Positions 37,030-46,302 of a stretch of DNA of 64,000 bases are shown here, piece after piece. The notes under the pieces are model-generated. The model was not told the DNA's origin. It was given only the letters and a program-made list of their open reading frames with translations, and ran no database searches. The number at the start of each line of letters is the position of its first letter. Position 1 is the stretch's first letter. The DNA comes from Nostoc sp. FACHB-152. Lineage in GTDB: Bacteria > Cyanobacteriota > Cyanobacteriia > Cyanobacteriales > Nostocaceae. Location of the stretch: assembly GCF_014697475.1 (NCBI RefSeq), contig NZ_JACJRV010000021.1:28418-92417 (forward strand), written 5' to 3'. A program made the translations under genes and the position numbers.

Positions 37030-37849
37030 TGTTGTAGTTTCTATTGTTAATAATGAAATTTATGGCAAAATGTGCTGCTGTCAAAGTTAGAACTTTAACT
37101 CAACTTTAATTCATTATCGTTTGTTAGCTGGATTTGTGTTTAGAAAAAATATTCGCTTGAATCTATTTAATTTTTAAACATTCACACTCAATTTAAAAAA
37201 TAAATTTCTTAAGGAAAACATCTACTAAAAATAGTAAGTTAACTTACAGTAGTTTAGCTAATTTACTATTTCTTTATATTTAACATTTTTGACTATATAT
37301 TAAATATGTAAAAAATGTAAAGCAAAAACTAAAAATAAATTTAAATTCAATATACTTCTATCTTTAGACTTATTTTATTAGATTTGCAACACTTAAAACT
37401 CAAATATAAAATATTATCATCTATCGAAAGATAGATGTTTAATAATACTCAAGATAGATACGCATATTAGCTTGATATCGATAATATATTGTCAATTTGT
37501 AATGTATCTAAATAGGTCTTACCGTAAAAAAAATTTTCCAGATGTTAATCAAACAAATTTTATTAATTACAAAAATGCACTAAAAACAAAAATAAAATGT
37601 TTTGTATCTGTTTAAAAGCATTAAAACCAAAAAAAGCATTTTGAAAAAGTCAGGATAAATAGAAAGCAAATAAAAATTATGTATGGATAGTTGCTAAAAA
37701 ATTTTCCAGCAGTAACGATTATAGGTAGCAAAAAAATAAAGTTTTTTTGTCAGCCCAATATACAGTGCAAGGCTTGGCTAGTAATAGCATAAATCACTGT
37801 AATTAAAAGATTTAATGATGTGTGTTCTATAAGTGTGAGGTGTGAATAT
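37030..37849. other. 820-bp very AT-rich divergent region at the left edge of the biosynthetic cluster
   Basis: No ORF, RNA gene or clear repeat. Composition is much richer in A and T than the flanking genes, with many A and T runs between 37140 and 37740. It should contain the promoter for the plus-strand biosynthetic genes and for the minus-strand chimera. The ribosome site GAGGTG lies about 10 bases before the FAAL start. Confidence 0.6.
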
Positions 37850-39664
37850 ATGGTGGATACCAAGTATGGTGTCTCAACTTTGGTTGATTTATTAAGCTAT
37901 AGGACGCAAAATCAATCAGAACAACAGGCATATATATTTCTCAAAAATGGCGAAATAGAAGCCCAAAAGCTTACTTATGGTGAGCTACATTTAAAAGCGC
38001 AAGCGATCGCAACTTCTCTACAATCTTTAAATGTATATGGTGAACGCGCTCTGCTGCTTTATCAACCTGGTTTAGATTTCATAGCCGGATTCTTAGGATG
38101 TTTGTATGCAGGCGTGATTGCTGTCCCTGCCTATCCTCCGAGAAAAAATCAGAATCTATCGAGATTGCAAGCGATCGCTCAAGATGCCCAAGCTAAAATT
38201 ATCCTGACTTCTACATTTTTATTAAATAGCCTCCAAGCTAGCTCTGTTCAAGAAGGATTAGACATTTCTAAATTACATTGGCTAGCTACAGATGACTTGA
38301 GTAGCGACTTAGCAAAAGCTTGGCAACCACCCCAATTAGATAGCAATAACATAGCTTTTCTACAATACACTTCGGGTTCCACAGGTAATCCTAAAGGAGT
38401 CATAGTCAGTCATGGCAACTTACTAGCCAATTTAGCTGTCATCCATAAATTATTTGGCCATACACCCAATAGTCAAGGTTTAATTTGGTTGCCACCTTAC
38501 CATGATATGGGCTTAATTGGAGGAATTTTACAACCTCTTTATGGTGGTTTTCCAGTTGCACTGATGGCAGCTGCTGACTTTCTCCAAAAGCCTATGCGAT
38601 GGTTGCAAGCCATATCCCGCTACAAAGCCACAACTAGTGGTGGGCCAAATTTTGCCTATGATCTTTGCATTCGTAAAACAACACCCGAACACCTAGAGAA
38701 TCTTGATCTGAGCAGTTGGGAAGTGGCTTTTACTGGTGCTGAACCTGTGCGTGTAGAGACAATGGAAAAGTTTGCAGCTACTTTTGCACCTTGTGGCTTC
38801 CGCAAAGAAGCATTCTATCCTTGCTATGGTATGGCAGAAACAACTCTCATCGTATCTGGAGGCCATAAAACAGCTTTACCAGTTAGTTGCAATATAGAAG
38901 GAACGGCACTAGAGCAAAACCGAGTTGTCAAAGTTAAGGATATTAACGCTGATACTCGAACAATTGTAGGCTGTGGGCAAAGTCCAACAGAGCAGAAAGT
39001 CGTCATTGTCAATCCCGAATCCTTAGTTCCTTGCGATCCCGAACAGATTGGCGAAATCTGGGTGGCGGGGCCGAGTGTTGCTCAAGGCTATTGGAATAAC
39101 CCTGAACAAACAGATAATACTTTTCATGCTTATCTAGCAGATACCAAAGAAGGGCCATTTCTTCGCACCGGAGATCTAGGATTTTTACAAGACGGAGAAT
39201 TGTTTATTACCGGAAGACTCAAAGATGTAATTATCATCAGAGGGCAAAATCATTATCCCCAAGATATTGAATTGACCGTTGAAAATAGTCATCCATCTCT
39301 GAGACTCGGTTGTGGAGCCGCCTTTGCCATAGATTACAAAGGTTCTGAGGAACTCGTGATTGTTCATGAGGTAGAACGGAGTTACTTGCGTAAGTTGAAC
39401 GTTCAAGAAGTTGTTGATAGTATTAGACAAACAGTAGCATCACAGCACGGACTACAAGTTTTTGCCACCTCTTTGATTAAACCTGGAAGTATCCCCAAAA
39501 CCTCTAGTGGCAAAATTCGCCGTCAGGCTTGTCGCACCGCCTTTCTTGCTGGTAGCCTAGATGTGGTAGAAGATTGGAGCGAAAATCCTCAGAGTAAAGT
39601 TAAGTTTATGCATCTCCAAGCTGAACTTGATTCTGTTCTTCAACAGCTATCTGCTGGTAAATAG
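37850..39664 (+). CDS. fatty acyl-AMP ligase (FAAL)
   Basis: 604 residues from the ATG at 37850, preceded by GAGGTG; ten upstream in-frame residues lack similarity. The adenylation core is clear: YTSGSTGNPKGVIVSHGNLL (from residue 172), LPPYHDMGLIGGILQPLYGG, the FAAL-specific YPCYGMAETTLIVSGG, TGDLGFLQDGELFITGRLKDVIIIRGQNHYPQDIE, and a C-terminal lysine motif (SIPKTSSGKIRRQACR). FAALs form acyl-adenylates and load them onto acyl carrier proteins rather than CoA. Here the nearby free carrier protein at 41487 is the obvious acceptor, so this enzyme should supply the starter fatty acid for the cluster. Confidence 0.94.
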   Translation: MVDTKYGVSTLVDLLSYRTQNQSEQQAYIFLKNGEIEAQKLTYGELHLKAQAIATSLQSLNVYGERALLLYQPGLDFIAGFLGCLYAGVIAVPAYPPRKNQNLSRLQAIAQDAQAKIILTSTFLLNSLQASSVQEGLDISKLHWLATDDLSSDLAKAWQPPQLDSNNIAFLQYTSGSTGNPKGVIVSHGNLLANLAVIHKLFGHTPNSQGLIWLPPYHDMGLIGGILQPLYGGFPVALMAAADFLQKPMRWLQAISRYKATTSGGPNFAYDLCIRKTTPEHLENLDLSSWEVAFTGAEPVRVETMEKFAATFAPCGFRKEAFYPCYGMAETTLIVSGGHKTALPVSCNIEGTALEQNRVVKVKDINADTRTIVGCGQSPTEQKVVIVNPESLVPCDPEQIGEIWVAGPSVAQGYWNNPEQTDNTFHAYLADTKEGPFLRTGDLGFLQDGELFITGRLKDVIIIRGQNHYPQDIELTVENSHPSLRLGCGAAFAIDYKGSEELVIVHEVERSYLRKLNVQEVVDSIRQTVASQHGLQVFATSLIKPGSIPKTSSGKIRRQACRTAFLAGSLDVVEDWSENPQSKVKFMHLQAELDSVLQQLSAGK

Positions 39665-39904
39665 CTAGCTTGACTCTTATTTGTCATGTGTAGTATTAAT
39701 GACTAATGGCAAAGTAAAAGCAAAATAAAATCTTTTACAATCCGTCAAACTTCATAGCAAAATAATTCAAATTTTCGCAAAATATACGTATAATTTGAAC
39801 ATAAGGAAGTTTTGGAATACCTAAACAATCAAAAATATCTATTCTCTAATTCACAAACCTTTTAATATGTCTCGAAACAAATTTCTGACTGTAATTGTTT
39901 TCAA

Positions 39905-39957
39905 CCTAGAAATCGCCCTCTAAGATTTCTCAGGCCTTAAGAGGGCTGGTTTCTAGG
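39905..39957. repeat. inverted repeat CCTAGAAA...CCCTCT / AGAGGG...TTTCTAGG
   Basis: CCTAGAAA (39905-39912) and CCCTCT (39916-39921) pair with AGAGGG (39940-39945) and TTTCTAGG (39950-39957). It is a long interrupted stem with an 18-base loop. A transcript-structure role after the FAAL gene is plausible but it lies 240 bp beyond the stop. Confidence 0.65.
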
Positions 39958-39980
39958 TCAGTTACACATCACCTAAACCC

Positions 39981-40006
39981 TTAATTAGCTCGTCAGAGCT
40001 AATTAA
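39981..40006. promoter_or_regulatory. perfect 11-bp stem with GTCA loop
   Basis: TTAATTAGCTC (39981-39991), loop GTCA, GAGCTAATTAA (39996-40006). This near-palindrome would serve as a dimeric-regulator operator or an RNA hairpin. It has no T-run after it, so it is not a typical Rho-independent terminator. Confidence 0.55.
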
Positions 40007-40502
40007 TTATCCAACTGTTGAACCTTTGCAATCGGTCTAGCAACAGTTGTGCGGACGAATTTACCCACTTTGTATAGATGAGGATAACTAGTGACAATTA
40101 TGCCATATAAACTCGCCTCAGCACATCAATTTTACGAATCTCAATCATCAAAAAATCTTGAATCTTATAAGTTTGATGCTTGTCAGTTGTCAGCCAGGAA
40201 GTTTTTTGCATTGACTTTTATATGGCAACTACGAGAGAAAATAGCATTATTTTTTGTGGATTCCTTACCAATAAAGGTTTAAGTTTTTAGTGCAGAGCAA
40301 AAACTGAATTTTTTGGTGAACATAAAATAGTGCTATGGATTTCTCCTACTCATTTATAGTTGCATTACTGATGTATTTTCTCTGACAAAAAGTTTGAGAA
40401 GTAGAAATTAATGCATAGGTAGAAATCACGGAATTACCCGTAGCAAACATACTTTGGCAACAAACTAAAGCCAATTTAGGGTATAAATCCAAAAAAAAAC
40501 TT

Positions 40503-41441
40503 ATGAAAGCACAGCAAATATCAAAAATTACCATTACAAATGATTATCTACAGACTATTTATAGTCGGATAGCGATAATCACGTTTATTATTCCTTTTTT
40601 AGGAACGATAGTAGCATTCACATTGCTATGGTGGGTTGGGATTAGTTGGTTAGAAGTATGCCTACTTTTGAGTATGTATGCATTAACCATGATTGGGATT
40701 GAAGTAGGCTTTCACCGTTATTTTTCTCACCGCACCTTTCAAACTAACACTCCTATCCGTGTCCTGTTGGCTATCCTTGGCTCTATGGCTGCTCAAGGAG
40801 GAGTTATTTACTGGGTAGCTCATCATCGTCGTCACCACCAATACACTGATCTCCCTGGTGATCCCCATTCACCCCACCTACATGGAGAAGGGCTAATGGG
40901 ACGACTGCAAGGTTTTTGGTTCTCTCACCTAGGCTGGTTTTTTGAGGGCGAAATCACAAATTCTATGCTGTTTGCCAAAGACTTATTGCGAGATCCTGTG
41001 ATTGGCAAAGTTAACCAACTACATCAGGTTTGGGTACTTCTGGGACTGGCGATTCCGACAGTCATAGGAGGAGTAGTTACAGGGACATGGATAGGGGCTT
41101 TACAGGGGTTATTGTGGGGAGGCTTCGTCCGGATTTTTTTAGGACAGCAAATTATTTCCAGTACTAACTCCATTTGCCATTTATATGGCGATCGCCCCTT
41201 CGATAGCAAGGATCAGAGTACAAATAACCTCTGGCTATCTATTTTCAGCGTTGGACAATCGTGGCATAACAACCATCATGCCTTTCCGAACTCAGCTGTT
41301 GCAGGCTTGCACTGGTGGCAACTTGATCCCAGCACTTGGGTTATCCGTGTTCTAGAGTTCTTGAGATTAGCTTGGGATGTCAATGTTCCGACAAAGAGCA
41401 TGATGCAAGCAAAACTCAAAAAATCCAGAATTGCTGGGTGA
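40503..41441 (+). CDS. membrane fatty acid desaturase (DesC-like)
   Basis: 312 residues. The three histidine boxes of membrane acyl desaturases are present: HRYFSHRTF (from residue 71), HHRRHHQYTD (about residue 108) and HNNHHAFP (about residue 260). Four hydrophobic helices flank them (IITFIIPFLGTIVAFTLLWWV and others). This is the di-iron delta-9 type that inserts a cis double bond into acyl-lipids, acyl-CoA or acyl carrier protein substrates using oxygen and reduced ferredoxin. It precedes the carrier-protein gene by 45 bp, so it may modify the fatty chain of this pathway rather than bulk lipids. A standard desC copy may exist elsewhere. Confidence 0.92.
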   Translation: MKAQQISKITITNDYLQTIYSRIAIITFIIPFLGTIVAFTLLWWVGISWLEVCLLLSMYALTMIGIEVGFHRYFSHRTFQTNTPIRVLLAILGSMAAQGGVIYWVAHHRRHHQYTDLPGDPHSPHLHGEGLMGRLQGFWFSHLGWFFEGEITNSMLFAKDLLRDPVIGKVNQLHQVWVLLGLAIPTVIGGVVTGTWIGALQGLLWGGFVRIFLGQQIISSTNSICHLYGDRPFDSKDQSTNNLWLSIFSVGQSWHNNHHAFPNSAVAGLHWWQLDPSTWVIRVLEFLRLAWDVNVPTKSMMQAKLKKSRIAG

Positions 41442-41486
41442 GTAGTATATCAACACAGTTAATTAGTACTTATTCAGGACAAAACA

Positions 41487-41774
41487 ATGACATTACAAAA
41501 CATAGAATCAACCACATTGCAGATTCCTACATCACAAGAGATTCAAGAGTGGATAATTGCTTATTTAGCTGATCTACTAGAAATAGAACCAGAAGAAGTT
41601 GATGTAACCATACCTTTTGACCGTTACGGATTAGATTCTTCCGCCGCAGTGGGAATGACAGGCGATTTAGAAGATTGGTTGAAAACAGAAATCGATCCAA
41701 CTCTACTGTATGACTATCCAACCGTTGAAGCTTTAGTTCAGCATTTAAGTTTAGAACTAAAAGCTCAAAATTAA
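41487..41774 (+). CDS. acyl carrier protein
   Basis: 95 residues. The phosphopantetheine site is S51 in RYGLDSSAAVGM, preceded by an N-terminal helix (EIQEWIIAYLADLLEIEPEEVDV) and followed by LYDYPTVEALVQHL, the typical third helix. The motif reads DSS rather than the usual DSL. It is a stand-alone carrier with strong acidic character, like the carrier proteins next to FAALs in cyanobacterial lipopeptide and polyketide clusters. It probably holds the starter acyl chain. A GTAGAGACG palindrome follows its stop by one base. Confidence 0.93.
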   Translation: MTLQNIESTTLQIPTSQEIQEWIIAYLADLLEIEPEEVDVTIPFDRYGLDSSAAVGMTGDLEDWLKTEIDPTLLYDYPTVEALVQHLSLELKAQN

Positions 41775-41775
41775 T

Positions 41776-41804
41776 GTAGAGACGTAGCATGGCTACGTCT
41801 CTAC
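41776..41804. repeat. palindromic GTAGAGACG repeat (copy 2)
   Basis: Arms GTAGAGACGTAGC and GCTACGTCTCTAC around a short ATG loop, beginning one base after the carrier-protein stop codon. Same outer arms as at 1601-1628 and 61339-61369. It lies inside the operon, before the next gene at 41834, so it may attenuate rather than end transcription. Confidence 0.8.
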
Positions 41805-41833
41805 GAAAGATAATTGATATTACATAGGAAATT

Positions 41834-43252
41834 ATGGTAGCCATAAAAAAGACTTTAGAGCCAATCCAGCAATCTCCGACTCCTTTAAAAGTGCAGGGGC
41901 CAAAACACTTGCACATTATCGAAAAGACTTATCACAATAACGCTGAATCAGACTACACAGAGAAACTGGCAGAGCTTGGTAAGACATTTAATTACGCCGA
42001 CAACAGCAATTATTATTGGGTGATTCCGGAACTTTCACTTTTGTATGGCACTCCCCTTTATGATGCTGCTTCTACCCAACAAAAATTAGCACTCAACCAT
42101 CTATATTGGGTAGGTAACTATAACCATACTGCTGTTAGTGAAGCCACCACAAGTATTTACAATAAAGTTACGAATGGTGTGTTTCGTGCGGTGGGAGGTT
42201 ACGAAAAACTTTGTGATGAACTAGATTTTGAAACCGAGCAAGAAAGTTATCATATTCGTACCTTCCAAAGAATTGGTTATAAAACCAAAATGGCCATAGT
42301 TGGTAAAACCATCTTGGGTAATACTCTCTATGGCAAATCCGAAAAAGAAAATCAAAGTTGGCAACAACTTTTGATTCCGCAGCCTGTAAGAGATTTCTTT
42401 AACTCATCTGAGGGTAGTTCTCCCTTTGCGGTCTATCGGGATAAAACTTTAAGTGCGATCGCAAAAACAATGCTGAGAGATAAAAAACAATATTACTCTC
42501 AGTATTTGCAAGATTTAGAAGCAAAAGGCGAACAGATCCCCGCACCATCTGATGGTTTGGGAGGAAGAATAGCAGAGCGTTATTGGTTGCAGTTCTTCAC
42601 TATTCATTGGGGGATGTCGCCATTTATGGCTTGTCAATATTATTCCCTACGTTATACTGCAAATGCGATTCTCAAAAACCAAGAATATCCCTACGTCAGA
42701 TATTACCGAGAATTAGAGCAGAAAGGCGAATATATTCCGGCTCCCACGGCTGTATCCTATTACCACTTATTAGACGAGGCCTTCCACACCACAATTTCTC
42801 AAACTCTCGCCAAAGAAATGTATAAGGATTTCCCGAAGCCAACTGCTTACGAGAAATTCATCTCTGGTTTGATGATTTATAAGATGCAATGCAGCCTTTT
42901 GAGTGGACTTTCTGGAGTACTACCAGGTCGTTGTGTCTACGATGATGAAATGTTAATGGTCTTTTACTACAAGCTATTAAAATCTCCTCTGTTTGGTATG
43001 GATACTAAAGAAGCACTCGAATGGATGGAAAAATGCTTCTGTCAAGAACACGAAGGCTATCATATCGGACTCAAATATCATCAAAGCCTGTTGGAATTAA
43101 TGCGAAGATTGTTCAGCAACCTAGATTATCAGTGGAAAATCAACCGCGAAATGGGGATCATGGCGGCTGGAGGCTCAATTAGTAAAGCACTGCAAAAGAA
43201 TAGCCAAGCCTTTAGGCAGTTTGCCCAGTCTATTGCTGCTCAAGATAGCTAG
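41834..43252 (+). CDS. AurF/CylC-like diiron oxygenase or halogenase candidate
   Basis: 472 residues, soluble. Possible metal ligands: E103 (HTAVSEATT), E137 and H140 (ETEQESYHI), E315 and H318 (LLDEAFHTT), E407 and H410 (EHEGYHIGLKYH). The E-x33-E-x2-H spacing and the DExxH motif resemble the AurF p-aminobenzoate N-oxygenase family, and the length and genomic setting (FAAL, free acyl carrier protein, then ketosynthase) match CylC, the dimetal-carboxylate enzyme that chlorinates an unactivated carbon of a carrier-bound fatty acid in cylindrocyclophane synthesis. Oxygenation or chlorination of the carrier-bound chain is the likely role, but neither identity nor reaction is proven from sequence alone. 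Confidence 0.65.
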   Translation: MVAIKKTLEPIQQSPTPLKVQGPKHLHIIEKTYHNNAESDYTEKLAELGKTFNYADNSNYYWVIPELSLLYGTPLYDAASTQQKLALNHLYWVGNYNHTAVSEATTSIYNKVTNGVFRAVGGYEKLCDELDFETEQESYHIRTFQRIGYKTKMAIVGKTILGNTLYGKSEKENQSWQQLLIPQPVRDFFNSSEGSSPFAVYRDKTLSAIAKTMLRDKKQYYSQYLQDLEAKGEQIPAPSDGLGGRIAERYWLQFFTIHWGMSPFMACQYYSLRYTANAILKNQEYPYVRYYRELEQKGEYIPAPTAVSYYHLLDEAFHTTISQTLAKEMYKDFPKPTAYEKFISGLMIYKMQCSLLSGLSGVLPGRCVYDDEMLMVFYYKLLKSPLFGMDTKEALEWMEKCFCQEHEGYHIGLKYHQSLLELMRRLFSNLDYQWKINREMGIMAAGGSISKALQKNSQAFRQFAQSIAAQDS

Positions 43253-43266
43253 TTTAAGTCGTTATT

Positions 43267-43330
43267 AGGGAGTAGGGAGTAAGGGAAGATGAAAGTTTTC
43301 CTGTTCCCTGTTCCCTGTTCCCTGTTCCCT
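43267..43330. repeat. heptamer repeats (AGGGAGT and CTGTTCC types)
   Basis: AGGGAGT occurs twice from 43267, then CTGTTCC/TTCCCTG runs four times at 43301-43330. The two halves are mutually complementary in part (AGGGA with TCCCT), so an RNA hairpin is possible just before the ketosynthase gene. Confidence 0.75.
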
Positions 43331-43338
43331 CGTAAATA

Positions 43339-45945
43339 ATGACTAATCAACTTATGGAACCTATAGCAATTGTTGGTGTTGGTTGCCGTTTTCCCAAAGC
43401 GAAAAATCCCGAAGCGTTTTGGCAGCTATTGCGTAATGGAGTAGATGCGATCGCGCCAGTGCCAAAAGAACGATGGGATATCGATGCCTTCTACGATCCC
43501 AATCCAGAAGCACCAGGAAAAATGAACACTCGTTGGGGTGGTTTTCTAGAACAGGTAGATGGGTTTGACGCTGAATTCTTCGGGATGTCTGCCGACGAAG
43601 TTGAGCATACAGACCCCCAACAGAGGCTATTTTTAGAGGTAGCTTGGGAAGCTTTAGAAAATGCTGGCATCGTGCCAACGAGCTTGGCTGGTAGCCAGAC
43701 AGGAGTCTTCGTCGGTATGTGTACCGTCGATTATCACAGACTGCTCTACAAAAATTCCTCTCAGATAAAAGAATATAGTGGTATGGGAACAACTTTTTGC
43801 ATTGCCGCTAACCGCTTATCCTATTTGCTGGATTTGCGTGGCCCAGGTATGGCAGTAGATACTGCTTGTTCTTCCTCTTTAGTCACAGTCCACTTAGCTT
43901 GTCAAAGTTTGCGAAGCGGAGAATCAGATTTGTGTCTAGCTGGCGGAGTGAACTTAATTTTATCCCCAGACTCGACAATCTCCTCCTCTCAAACCCGGAT
44001 GCTGTCACCTACGGGGCGTTGTAAGACATTTGATGCCAACGCTGATGGCTATGTTAGAGGAGAAGGCTGTGGTGTAGTTGTTCTCAAACGCCTTTCTGAT
44101 GCTACCAGAGATGGAGATAATATTCTCGCTCTGATTAGAGGCTCCGCCGTTAACCAAGATGGATTGAGTAATAGTTTAAGCGCACCAAACGGACTGGCTC
44201 AACAAGCCGTGATTCGTCAGGCATTGAAAAATGCCAATGTGCAACCAGCAGAGATTAGTTATGTTGATGCTCATGCCGTTGGTACATCAATTGGGGATGC
44301 AATTGAACTTAAAGCTTTAAAAGCAGTATTAACAGAAGGGCGCGAGGCAAATCAACCCTGTAGCATTGGCTCAATCAAGACCAATATCGGTCATTTAGAA
44401 GCTGCTGCCGGAATGTCTGCCTTGATTAAGATAGTCCTATCGTTGCAACACGAAGAAATTCCTCCCCACCTCCATTTAAACGAGCTTAATTCTTATGTAT
44501 CTTTAAAAAATACACCTCTTTCAATTTCTACAGAGCTACAAAAATGGCCTCGTGGAGAAAAAAGCCGTTTAGCTGGTGTCAGTGCTTTTGGTTTTGGTGG
44601 CACTAATGCTCATGTAATTTTAGAAGAAGCACCAGAAGAGGGCAGGGGAGCAGGGGTGCAGGGGGACAGAGGAGGGAGTGAAATTGAGCGACCTTGGCAC
44701 CTGCTGACTTTATCAGCTAAGAATGAAGCGGCTTTGCAAGAACTGGCACAAAGGTATGAGGGGTTTTTAGCATCTCATCCTGATGTATCACTGGCGGATG
44801 TTTGCTTTACTGCCAATACAAAACGTGTTCATTTTGACCATCGCCTCTTTGTAGTGACTGAATCTATAGCTCAGTTACGTCAACAGTTAAATGCTTATAT
44901 TACTGACAAAGAAGCTGACGGACTAGTGATAGGAAAGGTAAAAGGTAGAAAGCGACCAAAAATTGCTTTCTTCTTCCCTGGTGAAGAGTCTGCAATTTTC
45001 AGCATGGGACGAGAGTTTTATGAAACTCAACCTACATTCCGTCAAGCGTTTGACCTTTGTGCTGACTTCCTACAAGCATACCTTGACAAACCTTTAAAGC
45101 CAGAAGTTGTTGATGCTAATTCACAATTAGTTCAACCTTATCTATTTGCTTTAGAGTATGCCTTAGCTCAATTATGGCTGTCTTGGGGTATCCAACCAAA
45201 AGCTGTTATAGGTTGTGGTGTAGGAGAGTATGTTGCTGCAACTATCGCAGGCGTATTGAGTCTTGAAGATGCTTTGAGACTGGTTGGCGAACGAACTCGT
45301 TTAATGCAAACATCTCAATCTCATGAACAGATGGTTGAGGCTTTTGCAGAACTAGCCAAAGAAGTCATCTATTCTCAACCTCAAATTTCTCTAATTCCTA
45401 GTTTGAGTCAAGAACAAACAACCAAAGAAATAAATACTCCTGAATATTGGTGTTCTCATTTGCAGCAGCTAGAGAAAATCACTGTTAATGCAGAAAGTTT
45501 AGCAGGTTATCAGGTAGTTGTTGTTGCTTCTCAACCAAATTCTCTACCCCAAGAATTGGAACTTTGCCTATCAAGTTTAGGGCAAGCACAAAACGACTGG
45601 CAAGAAATACTCCACAGTTTAGGAGAATTATTTGTTCGTGGCGTAGCAATAGACTGGCTTGGCTTTGACAGAGATTATTCCCGTTGTCATCTCCAATTAC
45701 CAACATATCCATTTCAGCGTCAACCTTATTGGTTTAAATCTACTGAAAACAGGCATCAAGAAGTAACACAAAATCAACTAGAAACTAACTTTATTAATCT
45801 GTTACACCACGCAGAGAACCAAGATATAACTCATGTGCTACGGGAGAAAGGAAATTTTTCAGAAGCCCAAATTAAATTACTGCTAGAAGTTTTAACTCAG
45901 CAATATCAACAGCAAGCAAACAAAAAATCTTTAACAATATATTGA
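43339..45945 (+). CDS. polyketide synthase: ketosynthase plus degenerate acyltransferase
   Basis: 868 residues. The ketosynthase (about 7-435) is complete: C177 in DTACSSS, H312 in [12 protein letters not shown] (normally EAHGTGT; the Gly and Thr are changed) and H352 in [10 protein letters not shown]. After a G-rich linker (about 432-452) the acyltransferase-like region (about 540-770) starts [19 protein letters not shown]. At the nucleophile elbow, where GHSxGEY is expected, it reads GCGVGEYV: the catalytic Ser (position 627) is Gly. The region is also shortened after RTRLMQ, so it cannot load an extender. No carrier domain is attached; the next gene supplies one. It probably works with an in-trans acyltransferase or a single elongation step. 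Confidence 0.9.
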   Translation: MTNQLMEPIAIVGVGCRFPKAKNPEAFWQLLRNGVDAIAPVPKERWDIDAFYDPNPEAPGKMNTRWGGFLEQVDGFDAEFFGMSADEVEHTDPQQRLFLEVAWEALENAGIVPTSLAGSQTGVFVGMCTVDYHRLLYKNSSQIKEYSGMGTTFCIAANRLSYLLDLRGPGMAVDTACSSSLVTVHLACQSLRSGESDLCLAGGVNLILSPDSTISSSQTRMLSPTGRCKTFDANADGYVRGEGCGVVVLKRLSDATRDGDNILALIRGSAVNQDGLSNSLSAPNGLAQQAVIRQALKNANVQPAEISYVDAHAVGTSIGDAIELKALKAVLTEGREANQPCSIGSIKTNIGHLEAAAGMSALIKIVLSLQHEEIPPHLHLNELNSYVSLKNTPLSISTELQKWPRGEKSRLAGVSAFGFGGTNAHVILEEAPEEGRGAGVQGDRGGSEIERPWHLLTLSAKNEAALQELAQRYEGFLASHPDVSLADVCFTANTKRVHFDHRLFVVTESIAQLRQQLNAYITDKEADGLVIGKVKGRKRPKIAFFFPGEESAIFSMGREFYETQPTFRQAFDLCADFLQAYLDKPLKPEVVDANSQLVQPYLFALEYALAQLWLSWGIQPKAVIGCGVGEYVAATIAGVLSLEDALRLVGERTRLMQTSQSHEQMVEAFAELAKEVIYSQPQISLIPSLSQEQTTKEINTPEYWCSHLQQLEKITVNAESLAGYQVVVVASQPNSLPQELELCLSSLGQAQNDWQEILHSLGELFVRGVAIDWLGFDRDYSRCHLQLPTYPFQRQPYWFKSTENRHQEVTQNQLETNFINLLHHAENQDITHVLREKGNFSEAQIKLLLEVLTQQYQQQANKKSLTIY

Positions 45946-45956
45946 GGTAAAAGCGA

Positions 45957-46259
45957 ATGCCAGAAAAAATTTTAGAAATTCAGCCTCATGCAATGACAGC
46001 AGAAGACATTCAAGATTGGTTAGCTGCTCAAATTGCCGAACAGCAAGGTATTGATGCTGATGAAATCGACATTAAAGCACCTTTTGATAGTTACGGCTTA
46101 GATTCCGTACAAATAATGAAAATTGCTAGCCTGGGCAAACAATATTTCGGTTTACAATTATCTCCCATTATCATGTGGAATTATCCCAATATTGAGTCGT
46201 TATCTCAATATTTGGCTGAAGAAATACAATCTTCAGAATTAGAAGTATTTGAAATTTGA
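45957..46259 (+). CDS. acyl carrier protein (second)
   Basis: 100 residues starting 12 bp after the ketosynthase; its ribosome site (GAGGT) overlaps the upstream stop region. The site S50 lies in SYGLDSVQIMKIA, with ADEIDIKAPF before it and WNYPNIESLSQYLAEE after it. This is a discrete carrier, likely partnered with the ketosynthase as donor or acceptor of the elongated chain. It differs clearly from the first carrier (41487), suggesting distinct partners. Confidence 0.93.
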   Translation: MPEKILEIQPHAMTAEDIQDWLAAQIAEQQGIDADEIDIKAPFDSYGLDSVQIMKIASLGKQYFGLQLSPIIMWNYPNIESLSQYLAEEIQSSELEVFEI

Positions 46260-46302
46260 GAATAGATAGCAAAGGGACTCAGCACTCTTTTTAGGAGGCA
46301 GT

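Larger units (their letters stand above)
39665..40502. other. non-coding gap inside the biosynthetic cluster with two strong hairpins
   Basis: A 63-codon ORF (40091-40282) has no recognisable feature and is not supported. Two dyads stand out and are listed separately (39905-39957 and 39981-40006). The gap separates the FAAL from the desaturase and may contain a second promoter or an attenuator. The 40340-40500 part is AT rich and should hold the desaturase leader. Confidence 0.55.

Noticed and set aside
40091..40282. 63-codon ORF in the gap between FAAL and desaturase
   Set aside because: No ribosome site, no recognisable domain, and it lies in an AT-rich gap where short open frames arise by chance.
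43301..43330. possible CRISPR-like repeat array (also considered for 59502-59631 and 63829-64000)
   Set aside because: Unit lengths are 7, 47 or 21 bp with no unique spacers and no cas genes; these are tandem repeats.
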